From contig OX638318.1 in the NCBI GenBank assembly GCA_951812585.1, positions 1,020,819 to 1,084,818 of the forward strand: DNA of 64,000 bases, written 5' to 3'. Positions 35,686 through 43,938 of the stretch are shown here, piece by piece. The DNA is from Rhodothermales bacterium. Lineage in GTDB: Bacteria > Bacteroidota > Rhodothermia > Rhodothermales > Bin80. The position numbers and the translations under genes are program-made. Position 1 is the stretch's first letter. The number at the start of each line of letters is the position of its first letter. The notes under the pieces are model-generated. The model saw nothing but the letters and a program-made list of their open reading frames with translations, did no database searches and was not told where the DNA came from.

Positions 35686-36981
35686 ATGAAGCACGTTCTT
35701 TCCTTGATGATTCTGGTGCTGATCAGTGTTCCAGCGCTGGCGCAGCACACGCTCCACGGCTTGCTGGACCAATATGCCGACGATGTTGAAGAAGAAGTCA
35801 TCGCCTGGCGTCGTGACATTCATGCCAATCCTGAACTCAGCAACCGTGAGTTTCGCACGGCTGCGCTGGTGGCACAGCATCTGGAATCGCTGGGCCTGGA
35901 GGTGCGCACAGAAGTCGCCCACACGGGCGTAGTCGGACTCTTGCGCGGCAGTGCTGATGGCCCGGTCGTAGCCCTTCGTGCCGACATGGATGCCCTGCCG
36001 GTGACGGAACTGGTTGACGTGCCTTTTGCGTCCACGGTGCGGACTACGTATCTGGGCCAGGATGTCGGTGTCATGCATGCGTGCGGTCATGACAACCATG
36101 TGGCGATTCTGATGGGCGTCGCCACGGTCCTTTCCCGCGCACGGGATCAGCTCCCTGGCTCCGTGAAATTCATCTTCCAACCCGCGGAGGAGGGTGCACC
36201 GGCAGGCGAAGAAGGCGGTGCCGAGCTGATGTTGAAAGAAGGTGCCTTTCTGGACCCCAGGCCCGATGCAATCTTTGGGCTGCACGTTTGGCCCGAGCGT
36301 GTAGGGCAGATTGCTTACCGCCCCGGCAGCTTTATGGCTAGTGTGGATGAGCTGTACATCAAGGTCACCGGACGACAAACGCATGGAGCCATTCCGTGGG
36401 GTGGCATAGATCCGATCGTGGTCGCCTCCCAGATTATCTTAGGACTTCAGAGCATCGCAAGCCGTCAACTGCCCGTTACCGCGACACCGTCTATCATCAC
36501 CGTCGGCATGATCCGGGGTGGGGTACGCAACAACATCATACCGGACGAAGTGGAGATGCGTGGCACGATTCGCACCTTTTTGCCTGAAGTACGAAGCGAC
36601 ATTGAGGCGCGCATCAGACGCACGGCAGAAAACATCGCCGCCGCCAGCGGTGCGTCCGTCGAGGTGAATATCATCAATGGCTATCCGGTAACGGTCAATG
36701 ACGAGGCGCTGACCGAGGCTATGCTGCCGACGCTCCGCCGCGTTGTAGGCGACTCCATGGTGGTAAGTGCCGACTTGGTTACTGGAGCCGAGGACTTCTC
36801 CTACTTTGCCAATGAGGTGCCCGGACTTTTTGTCTTCCTGGGCATCACGCCGGAAGACCAGGATCCTGCCTCGGCACCGCGCAATCATTCGCCGTACTTC
36901 TACACGGATGAGAAAGCGCTGAAGGTGGGCGTGCGCACGCTGGCAAACCTGGCCGTGGACTACATGCAGGCTAACCAGTAA
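35686..36981 (+). CDS. M20-family amidohydrolase (secreted)
   Basis: A 431-residue metallo-amidohydrolase of the IAA-amino acid hydrolase/N-acyl-amino acid hydrolase subgroup. Signal peptide VLSLMILVLISVPALAQ. Metal-binding motifs: LRADMDALPVTE, HACGHDNHVAILMG and FQPAEEGAPAGEEGG (catalytic Glu pair); also GLHVWP, typical of the subgroup. Its export suggests it trims N-acylated amino acids or peptides outside the cytoplasm. The ATG at 35686 is used; an in-frame TTG six bases upstream adds only two residues. Its 3' end overlaps the converging CPBP gene by 11 nt. Confidence 0.92.
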   Translation: MKHVLSLMILVLISVPALAQHTLHGLLDQYADDVEEEVIAWRRDIHANPELSNREFRTAALVAQHLESLGLEVRTEVAHTGVVGLLRGSADGPVVALRADMDALPVTELVDVPFASTVRTTYLGQDVGVMHACGHDNHVAILMGVATVLSRARDQLPGSVKFIFQPAEEGAPAGEEGGAELMLKEGAFLDPRPDAIFGLHVWPERVGQIAYRPGSFMASVDELYIKVTGRQTHGAIPWGGIDPIVVASQIILGLQSIASRQLPVTATPSIITVGMIRGGVRNNIIPDEVEMRGTIRTFLPEVRSDIEARIRRTAENIAAASGASVEVNIINGYPVTVNDEALTEAMLPTLRRVVGDSMVVSADLVTGAEDFSYFANEVPGLFVFLGITPEDQDPASAPRNHSPYFYTDEKALKVGVRTLANLAVDYMQANQ

Positions 36982-37744
36982 GGATTTGCCAGAGTGCATC
37001 CAGACCGATGCCCTGCGTGTCGGTCCTGATGCGCAACACGCACCATAGGTCCAGAAGTAGCATCTGGATCGCGTGTATCGGTACGGCGATCCAGAAGGCA
37101 CGGCATCGCCAGACTAACGCGCCCAGCGCGATCCCGCCCACGATAGAGAGCAGGAACTCCGGCGTCGGCTTCTGCAGGTGCAAAAGGGCAAAGGGCACGG
37201 CCTGGATCAGGATGGCATAGGGCCCGAAGGTGCGCGCGGTACCGAAGAGCACAAAGCCGCGCCACAGATATTCCCAGCCGATCCAGTACAAGAGAAACAG
37301 CGCGTGGTACAAAGCCAAAAGGCGCCAGCTCCCTATGGCGGCCCGGTAGTGGGGGTACTCTGCCCAAAAGTCCGCGCCGTCGGACAGTATCCAGGTGCCG
37401 ATAGCCACCAGCGGCAGGTACAAGAGGGCTACCATTCCGGCCAAGCGCCAATCTCCACGTCCCAAGCCCATGGCCCGAATGGATTGCCTGAATCCCAGGC
37501 GCAGCACGAGCACCGGCACCACGAAGCCCGTAATGCACTGGACTGAGAACCACCACGCCCACGACAGCAGCTCCCCTTGCGCGCGCCATACGTCAGGAAT
37601 TACCGCGGCCAGAAAGAAGCGGCGGCTGCCCAGCTTGAACTGCACCGCCACCATCACCGCACAAAGAATCAGGACGCACGCGGTCTGTGCATCCAAGGCG
37701 CGCACCCCGCGTGTGAGCGCTTGCCACTCGTTGCGCAGCTTCAT
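36971..37744 (-). CDS. CPBP-family intramembrane metalloprotease-like protein
   Basis: A 257-residue protein with about seven hydrophobic segments. The abortive-infection/CPBP signature is recognisable: GWEYLWRGFVLFG (motif 1), VPFALLHLQKPTPEF (motif 2, with His) and IPVHAIQMLLLD-like PIHAIQMLLLDLW (motif 3, with His). Motif 1 usually reads EExxxR; here the first Glu is Trp (WEYLWR), so catalytic activity is uncertain. The ATG overlaps the S9 peptidase stop (ATGA), so the two are translationally coupled. Role unknown; family members process prenylated or signalling proteins or bacteriocins. Confidence 0.82.
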   Translation of the reverse strand: MKLRNEWQALTRGVRALDAQTACVLILCAVMVAVQFKLGSRRFFLAAVIPDVWRAQGELLSWAWWFSVQCITGFVVPVLVLRLGFRQSIRAMGLGRGDWRLAGMVALLYLPLVAIGTWILSDGADFWAEYPHYRAAIGSWRLLALYHALFLLYWIGWEYLWRGFVLFGTARTFGPYAILIQAVPFALLHLQKPTPEFLLSIVGGIALGALVWRCRAFWIAVPIHAIQMLLLDLWCVLRIRTDTQGIGLDALWQILTG

Positions 37745-39996
37745 CCACTGTCGCCTATGTAGCGCTCCATAAACTCCCAGATGCGAAGCAGCCTGTCGAT
37801 GCGCTGTTTGGGGTTACCGCTCCGCGACAGGTCATGGCTTGCGTTGGGATAGCGTACATATTCCACGGGGCGCTCCAGCGCCTTCAGGCTCTTGTACAGC
37901 ACTTCGCTCTGTATTACGCCGGTGCGCAGATCGTTGTCAGCATGTATGATCAGCAGCGGCGTGCGGATTTGGTCTACCCAAGTCTGCGGCGAGTTTTCCC
38001 GGAGCACATCCGGCACCTCCCAGGGATATCCCCCGAAGTGATTGGGAACCAGCCGCCACGCGCGCCCCTCCCCAAAAAAGGTCGCCAGGTCGTAGACGCC
38101 GCGCTGCGCCACAGCGGCCTGGAATCGATGATCCTGTGTGACGATATAGGCGGTGAGGTAGCCCGCGTACGAGCCGCCGGTTACAACTTGCCTGTTGGCA
38201 TCCACCCATCTATGTCGACGGGCTACTTCGGTAGCGGCCGCCAGCACATCCCCGCCCGGGCCATCTCCCCAATTCTGATAGTTGGCCGCCTTGAAATCAC
38301 GCCCGTAGCCGCCTGAGCCGCGCGGATTGCTGTAGACGATGCCGTACCCTTTGGAAGCCAAATACTGAAACTCGTGCCACATCGTCGCTTCGCCGGGCCC
38401 CCACATGGAAGCGGGACCGCCATGGATGGCCACAAGAAGCGGGTAGGTTCTATTCTGCTCCTGAAATGCAGGCGGCATCACCCAGTACTGCACACGCAGC
38501 GTGTCGCGCTGCACGTATCGCGTTGCCGGCAGGCTAAGGCGTTTGTTGTGCAGCCATGACTCGTTGTGCTCGCTCAGGCGCCGCTGCCCCTGAAAGTCCA
38601 TGGTGGACGAGTAAAGCTCATAGGGGTTGAGCACGCCCGTGCGCACGAGGTATGCAGAGGCCTGTGTCAGGTCATAGCTTCGAATACCGTGCTCCAGGCT
38701 GGTCATGCGCTCCACGCGCAATCCGCGGCGCACCAGCTCCCCGCGGAAGTACGAATCGCGTGCAGGGGTAGTGGCTTGTACCAGGCTGTCTGCGGCCGTA
38801 GTGTCCGGAGTGGGCACTGCAGGCTTGCCCTCATTGACCATGACCCTGTAGAGCGGAAAGCCACCTTCCGACGGCGCAGTGAAGAACAGAAACCATGCAT
38901 CATGCGACCATTGCACATTACTTACGCTCCGGTCAAAATCCAGGGTGACCATCTCGGGCGCCGAGCGGCCATCCAGCGCAAAGATGCCAAGTTCAGTCTG
39001 CGCATAGCCCGGGTCGTCCAGGTCGCGCGCCAGAAATGCAATGTAGTTGCCATCGGGTGACACCAGGGGCGACGACAGCCTGTACTTGCTGATGTCCAGA
39101 AGCCGCTTGAGCCGACGGTCGTCAATATCGATGAGGAACAGGTCCCTGTCGCGCTCCCGGTCGGGATGCGACGTGTCTTGGGGATAGCCGCTAAGTACCA
39201 GTTGCCTGCTGTCGGGCAGCCACGTAGCATCGCTGTACGAATAGAATCCGCGCGTAATCATCTTGACCTCTACATCTTCGGCGGCGACCTCTGCTACGAA
39301 GTAGTGATTGTAGTCTCCTTGGGGCTTAAGCCCCCGCTCGCCTTGCAGGTTCAAGCGTGTAAACACGCGCGGGTTGGCGTCCGCGGCGTTTTGTTGCAGC
39401 CACGCCCGGACCGATGCTAGCGACGCATCGGGATCCGGCTCCGCGGCATCGGCATCTCCACGCCGCCGCATAGGCCGTTCATCTTCCCAGCCTGGTTCAT
39501 CGCCGGTGGCTTTCGCGATTTCGTCCTCCGTCAGCGAGGCCGCGAACAGAATGCGCTGTCCATCGGGCGACCATTGCGGCTGCTTGGCCCCGTGGTCAAA
39601 GTCGGTAAGTTGCCGCGCTTCGCCGCCGAACACAGAGATTTCAAAGAGTTGCGGCACGTCCTTTACGGGTCTGACAAACACGATCCGGTCGCTTTCCGGG
39701 TGCCATGATGGCGCACTTGCTCCTGCGTCGCTGAAGGTCAGCTGCCGCGGTGCTTCCCGGCGCGATATTGGCACCACCCATATCTGGGACTGGTAGCGGT
39801 AGTCGTCGGCATCACCATCGACGATGCTGCGCACGGTGTAGGCTACGAAGCGCCCATCGGGGGACGCGGTGACGCCGCCCAATTGCTGAATCTTAAGCAG
39901 ATCAGTTGCCAGGACCGGTTCCGTCCCTGACTGAGAAAAGGCCGGCGCGCCAACAATCAGGCAGAGCACCCAGCACACGCAGTTCCTTATGAGCAT
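37741..39996 (-). CDS. S9-family prolyl oligopeptidase-type peptidase (secreted)
   Basis: A 751-residue serine peptidase of the dipeptidyl/acylaminoacyl-peptidase type. Signal peptide LCLIVGAPAFSQ; an N-terminal 7-bladed propeller (TolB-like repeats such as TASPDGRFVAYT, QPQWSPDGQRILFAAS, LVSPDGNYIAFLA); a C-terminal alpha/beta-hydrolase domain with nucleophile in GGSYAGY, Asp in HADNDLRTG and His in NASHDLSR. The ATG at 39996 is chosen because the signal peptide begins there; upstream in-frame sequence is not conserved-looking. Its stop overlaps the CPBP start. Likely peptide scavenging or protein turnover in the periplasm. Confidence 0.92.
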   Translation of the reverse strand: MLIRNCVCWVLCLIVGAPAFSQSGTEPVLATDLLKIQQLGGVTASPDGRFVAYTVRSIVDGDADDYRYQSQIWVVPISRREAPRQLTFSDAGASAPSWHPESDRIVFVRPVKDVPQLFEISVFGGEARQLTDFDHGAKQPQWSPDGQRILFAASLTEDEIAKATGDEPGWEDERPMRRRGDADAAEPDPDASLASVRAWLQQNAADANPRVFTRLNLQGERGLKPQGDYNHYFVAEVAAEDVEVKMITRGFYSYSDATWLPDSRQLVLSGYPQDTSHPDRERDRDLFLIDIDDRRLKRLLDISKYRLSSPLVSPDGNYIAFLARDLDDPGYAQTELGIFALDGRSAPEMVTLDFDRSVSNVQWSHDAWFLFFTAPSEGGFPLYRVMVNEGKPAVPTPDTTAADSLVQATTPARDSYFRGELVRRGLRVERMTSLEHGIRSYDLTQASAYLVRTGVLNPYELYSSTMDFQGQRRLSEHNESWLHNKRLSLPATRYVQRDTLRVQYWVMPPAFQEQNRTYPLLVAIHGGPASMWGPGEATMWHEFQYLASKGYGIVYSNPRGSGGYGRDFKAANYQNWGDGPGGDVLAAATEVARRHRWVDANRQVVTGGSYAGYLTAYIVTQDHRFQAAVAQRGVYDLATFFGEGRAWRLVPNHFGGYPWEVPDVLRENSPQTWVDQIRTPLLIIHADNDLRTGVIQSEVLYKSLKALERPVEYVRYPNASHDLSRSGNPKQRIDRLLRIWEFMERYIGDSG

Positions 39997-40208
39997 CGTA
40001 TCGCGATGATTATCCAAATCAGAGCTGTTTGTTGTACCACTGAGCATCAATATAGGCCCGCCGATTATGAACCTGCGCTGTACGGAGCTATTGGGCTTTG
40101 TGTTTACGACGACTTGCCACGGGCCTGTGGTGCAAGCGCGGGTCAAACGTCCAAGCGCGGACAGCGCCCTGTACACTCGCTGCCTTTAGCACGGATCTCC
40201 CATACGCT

Positions 40209-42641
40209 TCAACCCGATGGCAATACCGGTGGACTCCGCCAAGGCCTGCCGGAATGATTTCGGGCAGCCCCGTCGGACCGGCTCACGTCCACTACAACGA
40301 CGCCAATCCTTGCCCGAGCTTCTGGATCAAGAGCGCTGACGAGTCTCACCTTCAACTCGTCAGCGCTCTTAGGCTTACGCCCGCGGGGCGGCCCCGTCTT
40401 CGTGTACTGCTGACCGAACCACAAGACCAGGTATACGCCATAACCTGCGGCTTCTGGTGCCCGCGTGTACTTCGTCGCAAGTTGTTCGTTCGCTGCCCGC
40501 CAGAGTTTCCGGTGCGTGTTCTTCTTGATCTCCACCGGTATAGCTATATCCGCGCCGAACGCCACGCGAATGTCTGCTCTCTTTTCGTCCGCATAATACC
40601 CTTCCTTTTGCGCATGGATGCCATGACGCTTGAGCATCAGGTCCAAGTCTGACAGCAGCGCATCACGGCACTCGTTTTCGTGAAGTGGCGCCCAGCCCTC
40701 CCCATTGGACTGCCAGTACTGCCGCCAATCATTGGTCGAACTATTGCGGATGCGCTGCGCGAGTTGTCTCAAGGCATCGATAAGGAGAGCATGTAGGTCC
40801 GCAGCACTAGACGGAGGCCCGTCGCGAAGCGTCTCCTGGATCTGCTTGAGCGTGGGCACCGCATGCATGTCTCTGCGACATCTCTTGGCTTGCGACAGGA
40901 GGGCGCACTCCAAGCGTACCTTCCGCGATTCCAAGGCTGGATCGCGAGCCAGCGATTCCAGCGCGACACGCGCCTCATCGTTCGTACGACGGGCGAGCGC
41001 TTTGACCCACGATTCCATTAGGGGTTCGAAGTGATTTTCAGCCACCTCGGCATCACTAAGAAATCCGGCGCGCAGCTTCCATTTGGGCGGCTGTATTCGT
41101 GCACCGAGTACACGGATGAGCCTTGCCATATCTTCAGCCTTCCACTCCGAATAGTCTGGTCTGAACTTCTGTACCTCGCTGAAGACTTTCAGGCACCTGA
41201 CCACTTGCCAAATACGCTGTTCGCCTCCGCTCGCCAGATAGTCCACCAGTGCGGAAAGGCACGATTCCATGGCCACATACAGTCCTGTGCACAGCCAGTG
41301 AGCCCGTTGCGCTACATCCATACCCTTGCGCTGGAGCCGTCTTGTCACCAGATCACGGAGACGCCTGGTTGACATGCCGCCTTTGCAGAGTGCAGCCGCA
41401 AGCGTCAGGCGCAAGCTGTCAACCTGCGACGTCGTGCACCGTGACGGAAATGCGGTGAACATCCGGCCCACCGCCAGCGGTCTGACAGGGTCGAACTGTG
41501 CCTCGTGCAACATGCCATAAAGAACCTGATCCGGTGGGCTTTTGGCGCGGACACGAGCGTTGTGCACCACGACCACTGCATCTGCCACATCCTGCGGATG
41601 CTTCGCCAAGGCTCGCACGAACCATTCTGGACGCGCATTTTGAACGGCGATCTGTCCACGCACGTACTGCCGGCCGGGTAACGGCGTAAGCAGATAGAAT
41701 CCTAGCGCGCGCCCTCTCGCCTTCTTTCCAAGGCGAGCAAGTGCATCGCCGCCTGTGCGCTCCTCCTCTTCCATTCCTGCGAGAAATGGACGGGCGAAAA
41801 GCGACCACCTGTTGCGCTCATGCAACCTGGCGACCGCAGCCAGATCCGGCAAGTCATCACGATCTAGCAGGCTGCGAAACCCTGAAAGCGCCGCATCTAC
41901 CAGTGCCGTGTCTTTCTCGAGCGCCGAAGCCAGCTGCTTATGCGGATTGCTGCTAGGTGCCAAGCCTGATAGTCCGTCCATGTACGCCGCCGCAAGTTTA
42001 TGGAGCAACCCAGGCGCGCAGGTGCCGGCCTTGAGCGCTTCTATGTTGCTCCTGAGCCCTGCAAGCCACGCCCGTCTGCGTTCTTGGAAAGCAGTCATGC
42101 TCTCAGACAAACGCTTCCGGTCGTCCGCTGCTTTGCGCTTTTCCTGCTCTTCGTCCTTAAGCCGCTTATCGTTCCAACGCTCTAGTTTGGGGCATCCTAG
42201 TACCGCTTGGGCCACTTCGGCGTCCGATAGCGGCCTGCCCCAGCCATCGTCTTCGAAGGTAGACCACCCAGCAAGCTCTTCCGCAATCTTGCTCCGGCTG
42301 CCTGCCAGTGCTACGGCCCGATCAAGACACCAGCGCCGAAATCCCTTCGGGGCCTTTACGCCGATAAACTTGCGACCAATCGTTTGGCGGAGAGGCTTTT
42401 TGCCGATTTCGGACGCCCGCTGTTGAAGGCCGTATTCAACGAGTTTGTACTGAATCTCCCTGTGCGAATCAAGCCACGACCGGATCGCCTCGTCAGACTG
42501 GGCCCAGACGCTGGCATTCTTATCGTGGCCGTGGCCTCCAAGGACCAGTTGCGATGAGACAAGGTCAAATGTTACCAGGTCTAACCACCGGTATAGGTCG
42601 GCAATCTCCTTTCCTTCACCGAATCGCGCGAGTCCGCGCAC
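40209..42641 (-). CDS. Large defence-type protein with C-terminal PD-(D/E)xK-like domain, probably 5'-truncated
   Basis: The frame has 810 codons from a GTG at 42641 and is open back to 42752, without a good start. It is helical and charged throughout, with a coiled-coil-like stretch (residues about 170-215, DEEQEKRKAADDRKR). The C-terminus has a restriction-endonuclease-like core: ENECRDALL, then RADIRV (Asp690) and PVEIKKN (Glu704, Lys706), then GYGVYLVLWFG. From memory this layout resembles the C-terminal part of very large STAND/NACHT-type proteins in defence islands; no search was possible. The usual N-terminal NTPase is missing. Instead a short P-loop frame overlaps upstream in another frame, suggesting a frameshift or deletion fusion. 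Confidence 0.55.
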   Translation of the reverse strand: MRGLARFGEGKEIADLYRWLDLVTFDLVSSQLVLGGHGHDKNASVWAQSDEAIRSWLDSHREIQYKLVEYGLQQRASEIGKKPLRQTIGRKFIGVKAPKGFRRWCLDRAVALAGSRSKIAEELAGWSTFEDDGWGRPLSDAEVAQAVLGCPKLERWNDKRLKDEEQEKRKAADDRKRLSESMTAFQERRRAWLAGLRSNIEALKAGTCAPGLLHKLAAAYMDGLSGLAPSSNPHKQLASALEKDTALVDAALSGFRSLLDRDDLPDLAAVARLHERNRWSLFARPFLAGMEEEERTGGDALARLGKKARGRALGFYLLTPLPGRQYVRGQIAVQNARPEWFVRALAKHPQDVADAVVVVHNARVRAKSPPDQVLYGMLHEAQFDPVRPLAVGRMFTAFPSRCTTSQVDSLRLTLAAALCKGGMSTRRLRDLVTRRLQRKGMDVAQRAHWLCTGLYVAMESCLSALVDYLASGGEQRIWQVVRCLKVFSEVQKFRPDYSEWKAEDMARLIRVLGARIQPPKWKLRAGFLSDAEVAENHFEPLMESWVKALARRTNDEARVALESLARDPALESRKVRLECALLSQAKRCRRDMHAVPTLKQIQETLRDGPPSSAADLHALLIDALRQLAQRIRNSSTNDWRQYWQSNGEGWAPLHENECRDALLSDLDLMLKRHGIHAQKEGYYADEKRADIRVAFGADIAIPVEIKKNTHRKLWRAANEQLATKYTRAPEAAGYGVYLVLWFGQQYTKTGPPRGRKPKSADELKVRLVSALDPEARARIGVVVVDVSRSDGAARNHSGRPWRSPPVLPSG

Positions 42642-43006
42642 CAGAAGCGCCAGGACAAAATCGTCCAGCCTATGGCCGACCAGCTTCGGGAGCAGGGTGG
42701 ATGATTGATCACAAAGCGAGTCCAGCAGGGCCCTGATTTGCGTGTCGCTCGATCAGGGGTGCCGCCGGCGGGAACGACCTCAATCGTTGCCCCCTCGCTG
42801 GATGATCCAAGTGTATTTGCCGTTGGGTCGTCCATTACCACGTAATGGCATCGATGACCCAATGCGTGCAGCGCTCGGCACGCCTGAAGCGCCAGCGTGG
42901 TCTTACCGGTCTGGCGCGGGCCGGTAATTGCAATGATCCGCATGGTGGATCGGCTCTGAACAAGCTCCACCATACGCTGCACCTGCGAACGTTCGTATGC
43001 TTTCAT
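42581..43006 (-). pseudogene. P-loop ATPase N-terminal fragment, out of frame with the large gene downstream
   Basis: About the first 85 residues are a convincing nucleotide-binding start: MRIIAITGPRQTGKTTLALQ (Walker A GPRQTGKT), then HYVVMDDP, as in AAA_14-type ATPases. From about PAGGTPDR the sequence loses coherence (ATRKSGPCWTRF, CSRSWSAIGW). The coherent frame continues in the next register as SSDTQIRALLDSLCDQ, leading into the 810-codon gene. One base change near 42752 would join both. Either a recent single-base frameshift broke one long gene, or a deletion fused an AAA_14 N-terminus to an unrelated C-terminus. No Walker B motif is left. Confidence 0.6.
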
Positions 43007-43012
43007 ACGGAT

Positions 43013-43041
43013 ATAATACTGTATTGAGTAATTGTTGTCAG
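43013..43041 (-). promoter_or_regulatory. sigma70-type promoter giving a probably leaderless transcript
   Basis: Minus strand CTGACA (43041-43036), 17-nt spacer, TATTAT (43018-43013). The predicted start falls at about 43006, exactly the ATG of the P-loop frame, so the transcript would have essentially no 5' leader. The flanking DNA is AT-rich compared with the rest of the window. Confidence 0.55.
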
Positions 43042-43494
43042 ATACGTATCTTTTCGCATGTTAAACTTGCCCGCTCCTGGCTTCGAGCACGGAGTGTGCG
43101 GATCGGGAGCCAGCACTGTGGTCCTCACGGTCCGGCGGTCAGCCAGCGCAGTGACTTGCCTGCGCCTAGTGGAATAATCCTGAACCAGCGGTGCCCTGCC
43201 TTGCACCTATGGGCTTGCAGATGCGAACATTTCTGATAGATACTAAAGTGAGTAAATCTTCTCAAGTAGGTACTATTATTTCTACGATGCCCGTGCATAA
43301 GCGATTCCGTGTGCCGGGTGTGCAGATTCGACGCAGCGACGTTGCCGATCGAATTGGGCCTGATTTTGCGATTCAGCTATTTGCTTGACTTTCATGGCGG
43401 CCTGCACCCCCTTGGGATGCGAAGCCGGCGAGCCCCGGGGATCCGACGCTTAGGGCGTGCGCTCCTCCTTGGATTACGCTCGCGATGCGCAGGC
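43042..43494. other. Intergenic stretch in the decayed defence island
   Basis: About 450 bases without a convincing gene. A plus-strand frame at 43191-43388 (65 codons) has no recognisable features. The part at 43230-43400 is AT-rich, unlike the core genome. The stretch at 43390-43494 may include further decayed sequence of the helicase remnant on the minus strand but I cannot align it. Confidence 0.4.
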
Positions 43495-43740
43495 TGATGG
43501 CCGCTTCGGACCTTGGCGACCAGGTCTATGCCAGGTCTGTTTCAGGCAAGCCCCGCGCCCGGGCCCACTCCCCGTAACGCACGGGGGCTCATACTGGGTC
43601 TTCTGCATCGGATCATGCGTGAGAAAGGCCTTGCACAGCCGCTCAAATGCCGTGCCCTTGATTCGTTCTTTGCTATACCCTGCCGCAGCGGCTTCCTTGC
43701 ACCACTGATTCAGTATTATGTCAAGTTGGCGCGATCCTTG
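43495..43740 (-). pseudogene. Frameshifted N-terminus of a restriction-type predicted helicase
   Basis: On the minus strand three frames give successive pieces of one protein: RQLDIILNQWCKE followed by KGTAFERLCKAFLTHDP (about 43733-43611), then GEWARARGLPETD (about 43580-43540), then GIDLVAKVRSGH (about 43532-43497). This order (GTAFE..., W/LPETD, GIDLVA) is the N-terminal Mrr-like nuclease part of large DEAD/DEAH predicted helicases found in restriction/defence islands. At least two frameshifts, no start codon, and no remaining helicase domain: it is a remnant. Recognition is from memory of the family pattern. Confidence 0.6.
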
Positions 43741-43938
43741 GCGGGGGTATAATGGGCTTCATATCAGACAGGATTCCTGTGGTTGGCAGTTTCTTTGTGG
43801 AAGGGGAGCAAATATCCAGGTAATCTAATCAGGGAAACGTACATCTGTTGATGGCACAGGTTGTTTCTACGGCTGTGCACATTGATCTGCACCCACTGAT
43901 GCAGGCTTGATCCTGGCGGCGGTGGGGGCCTCGCGCAG

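Noticed and set aside
43191-43388. Small plus-strand frame (65 codons) in the defence island
   Set aside because: No similarity recognised, unusual composition and no supporting promoter or neighbour; likely chance.
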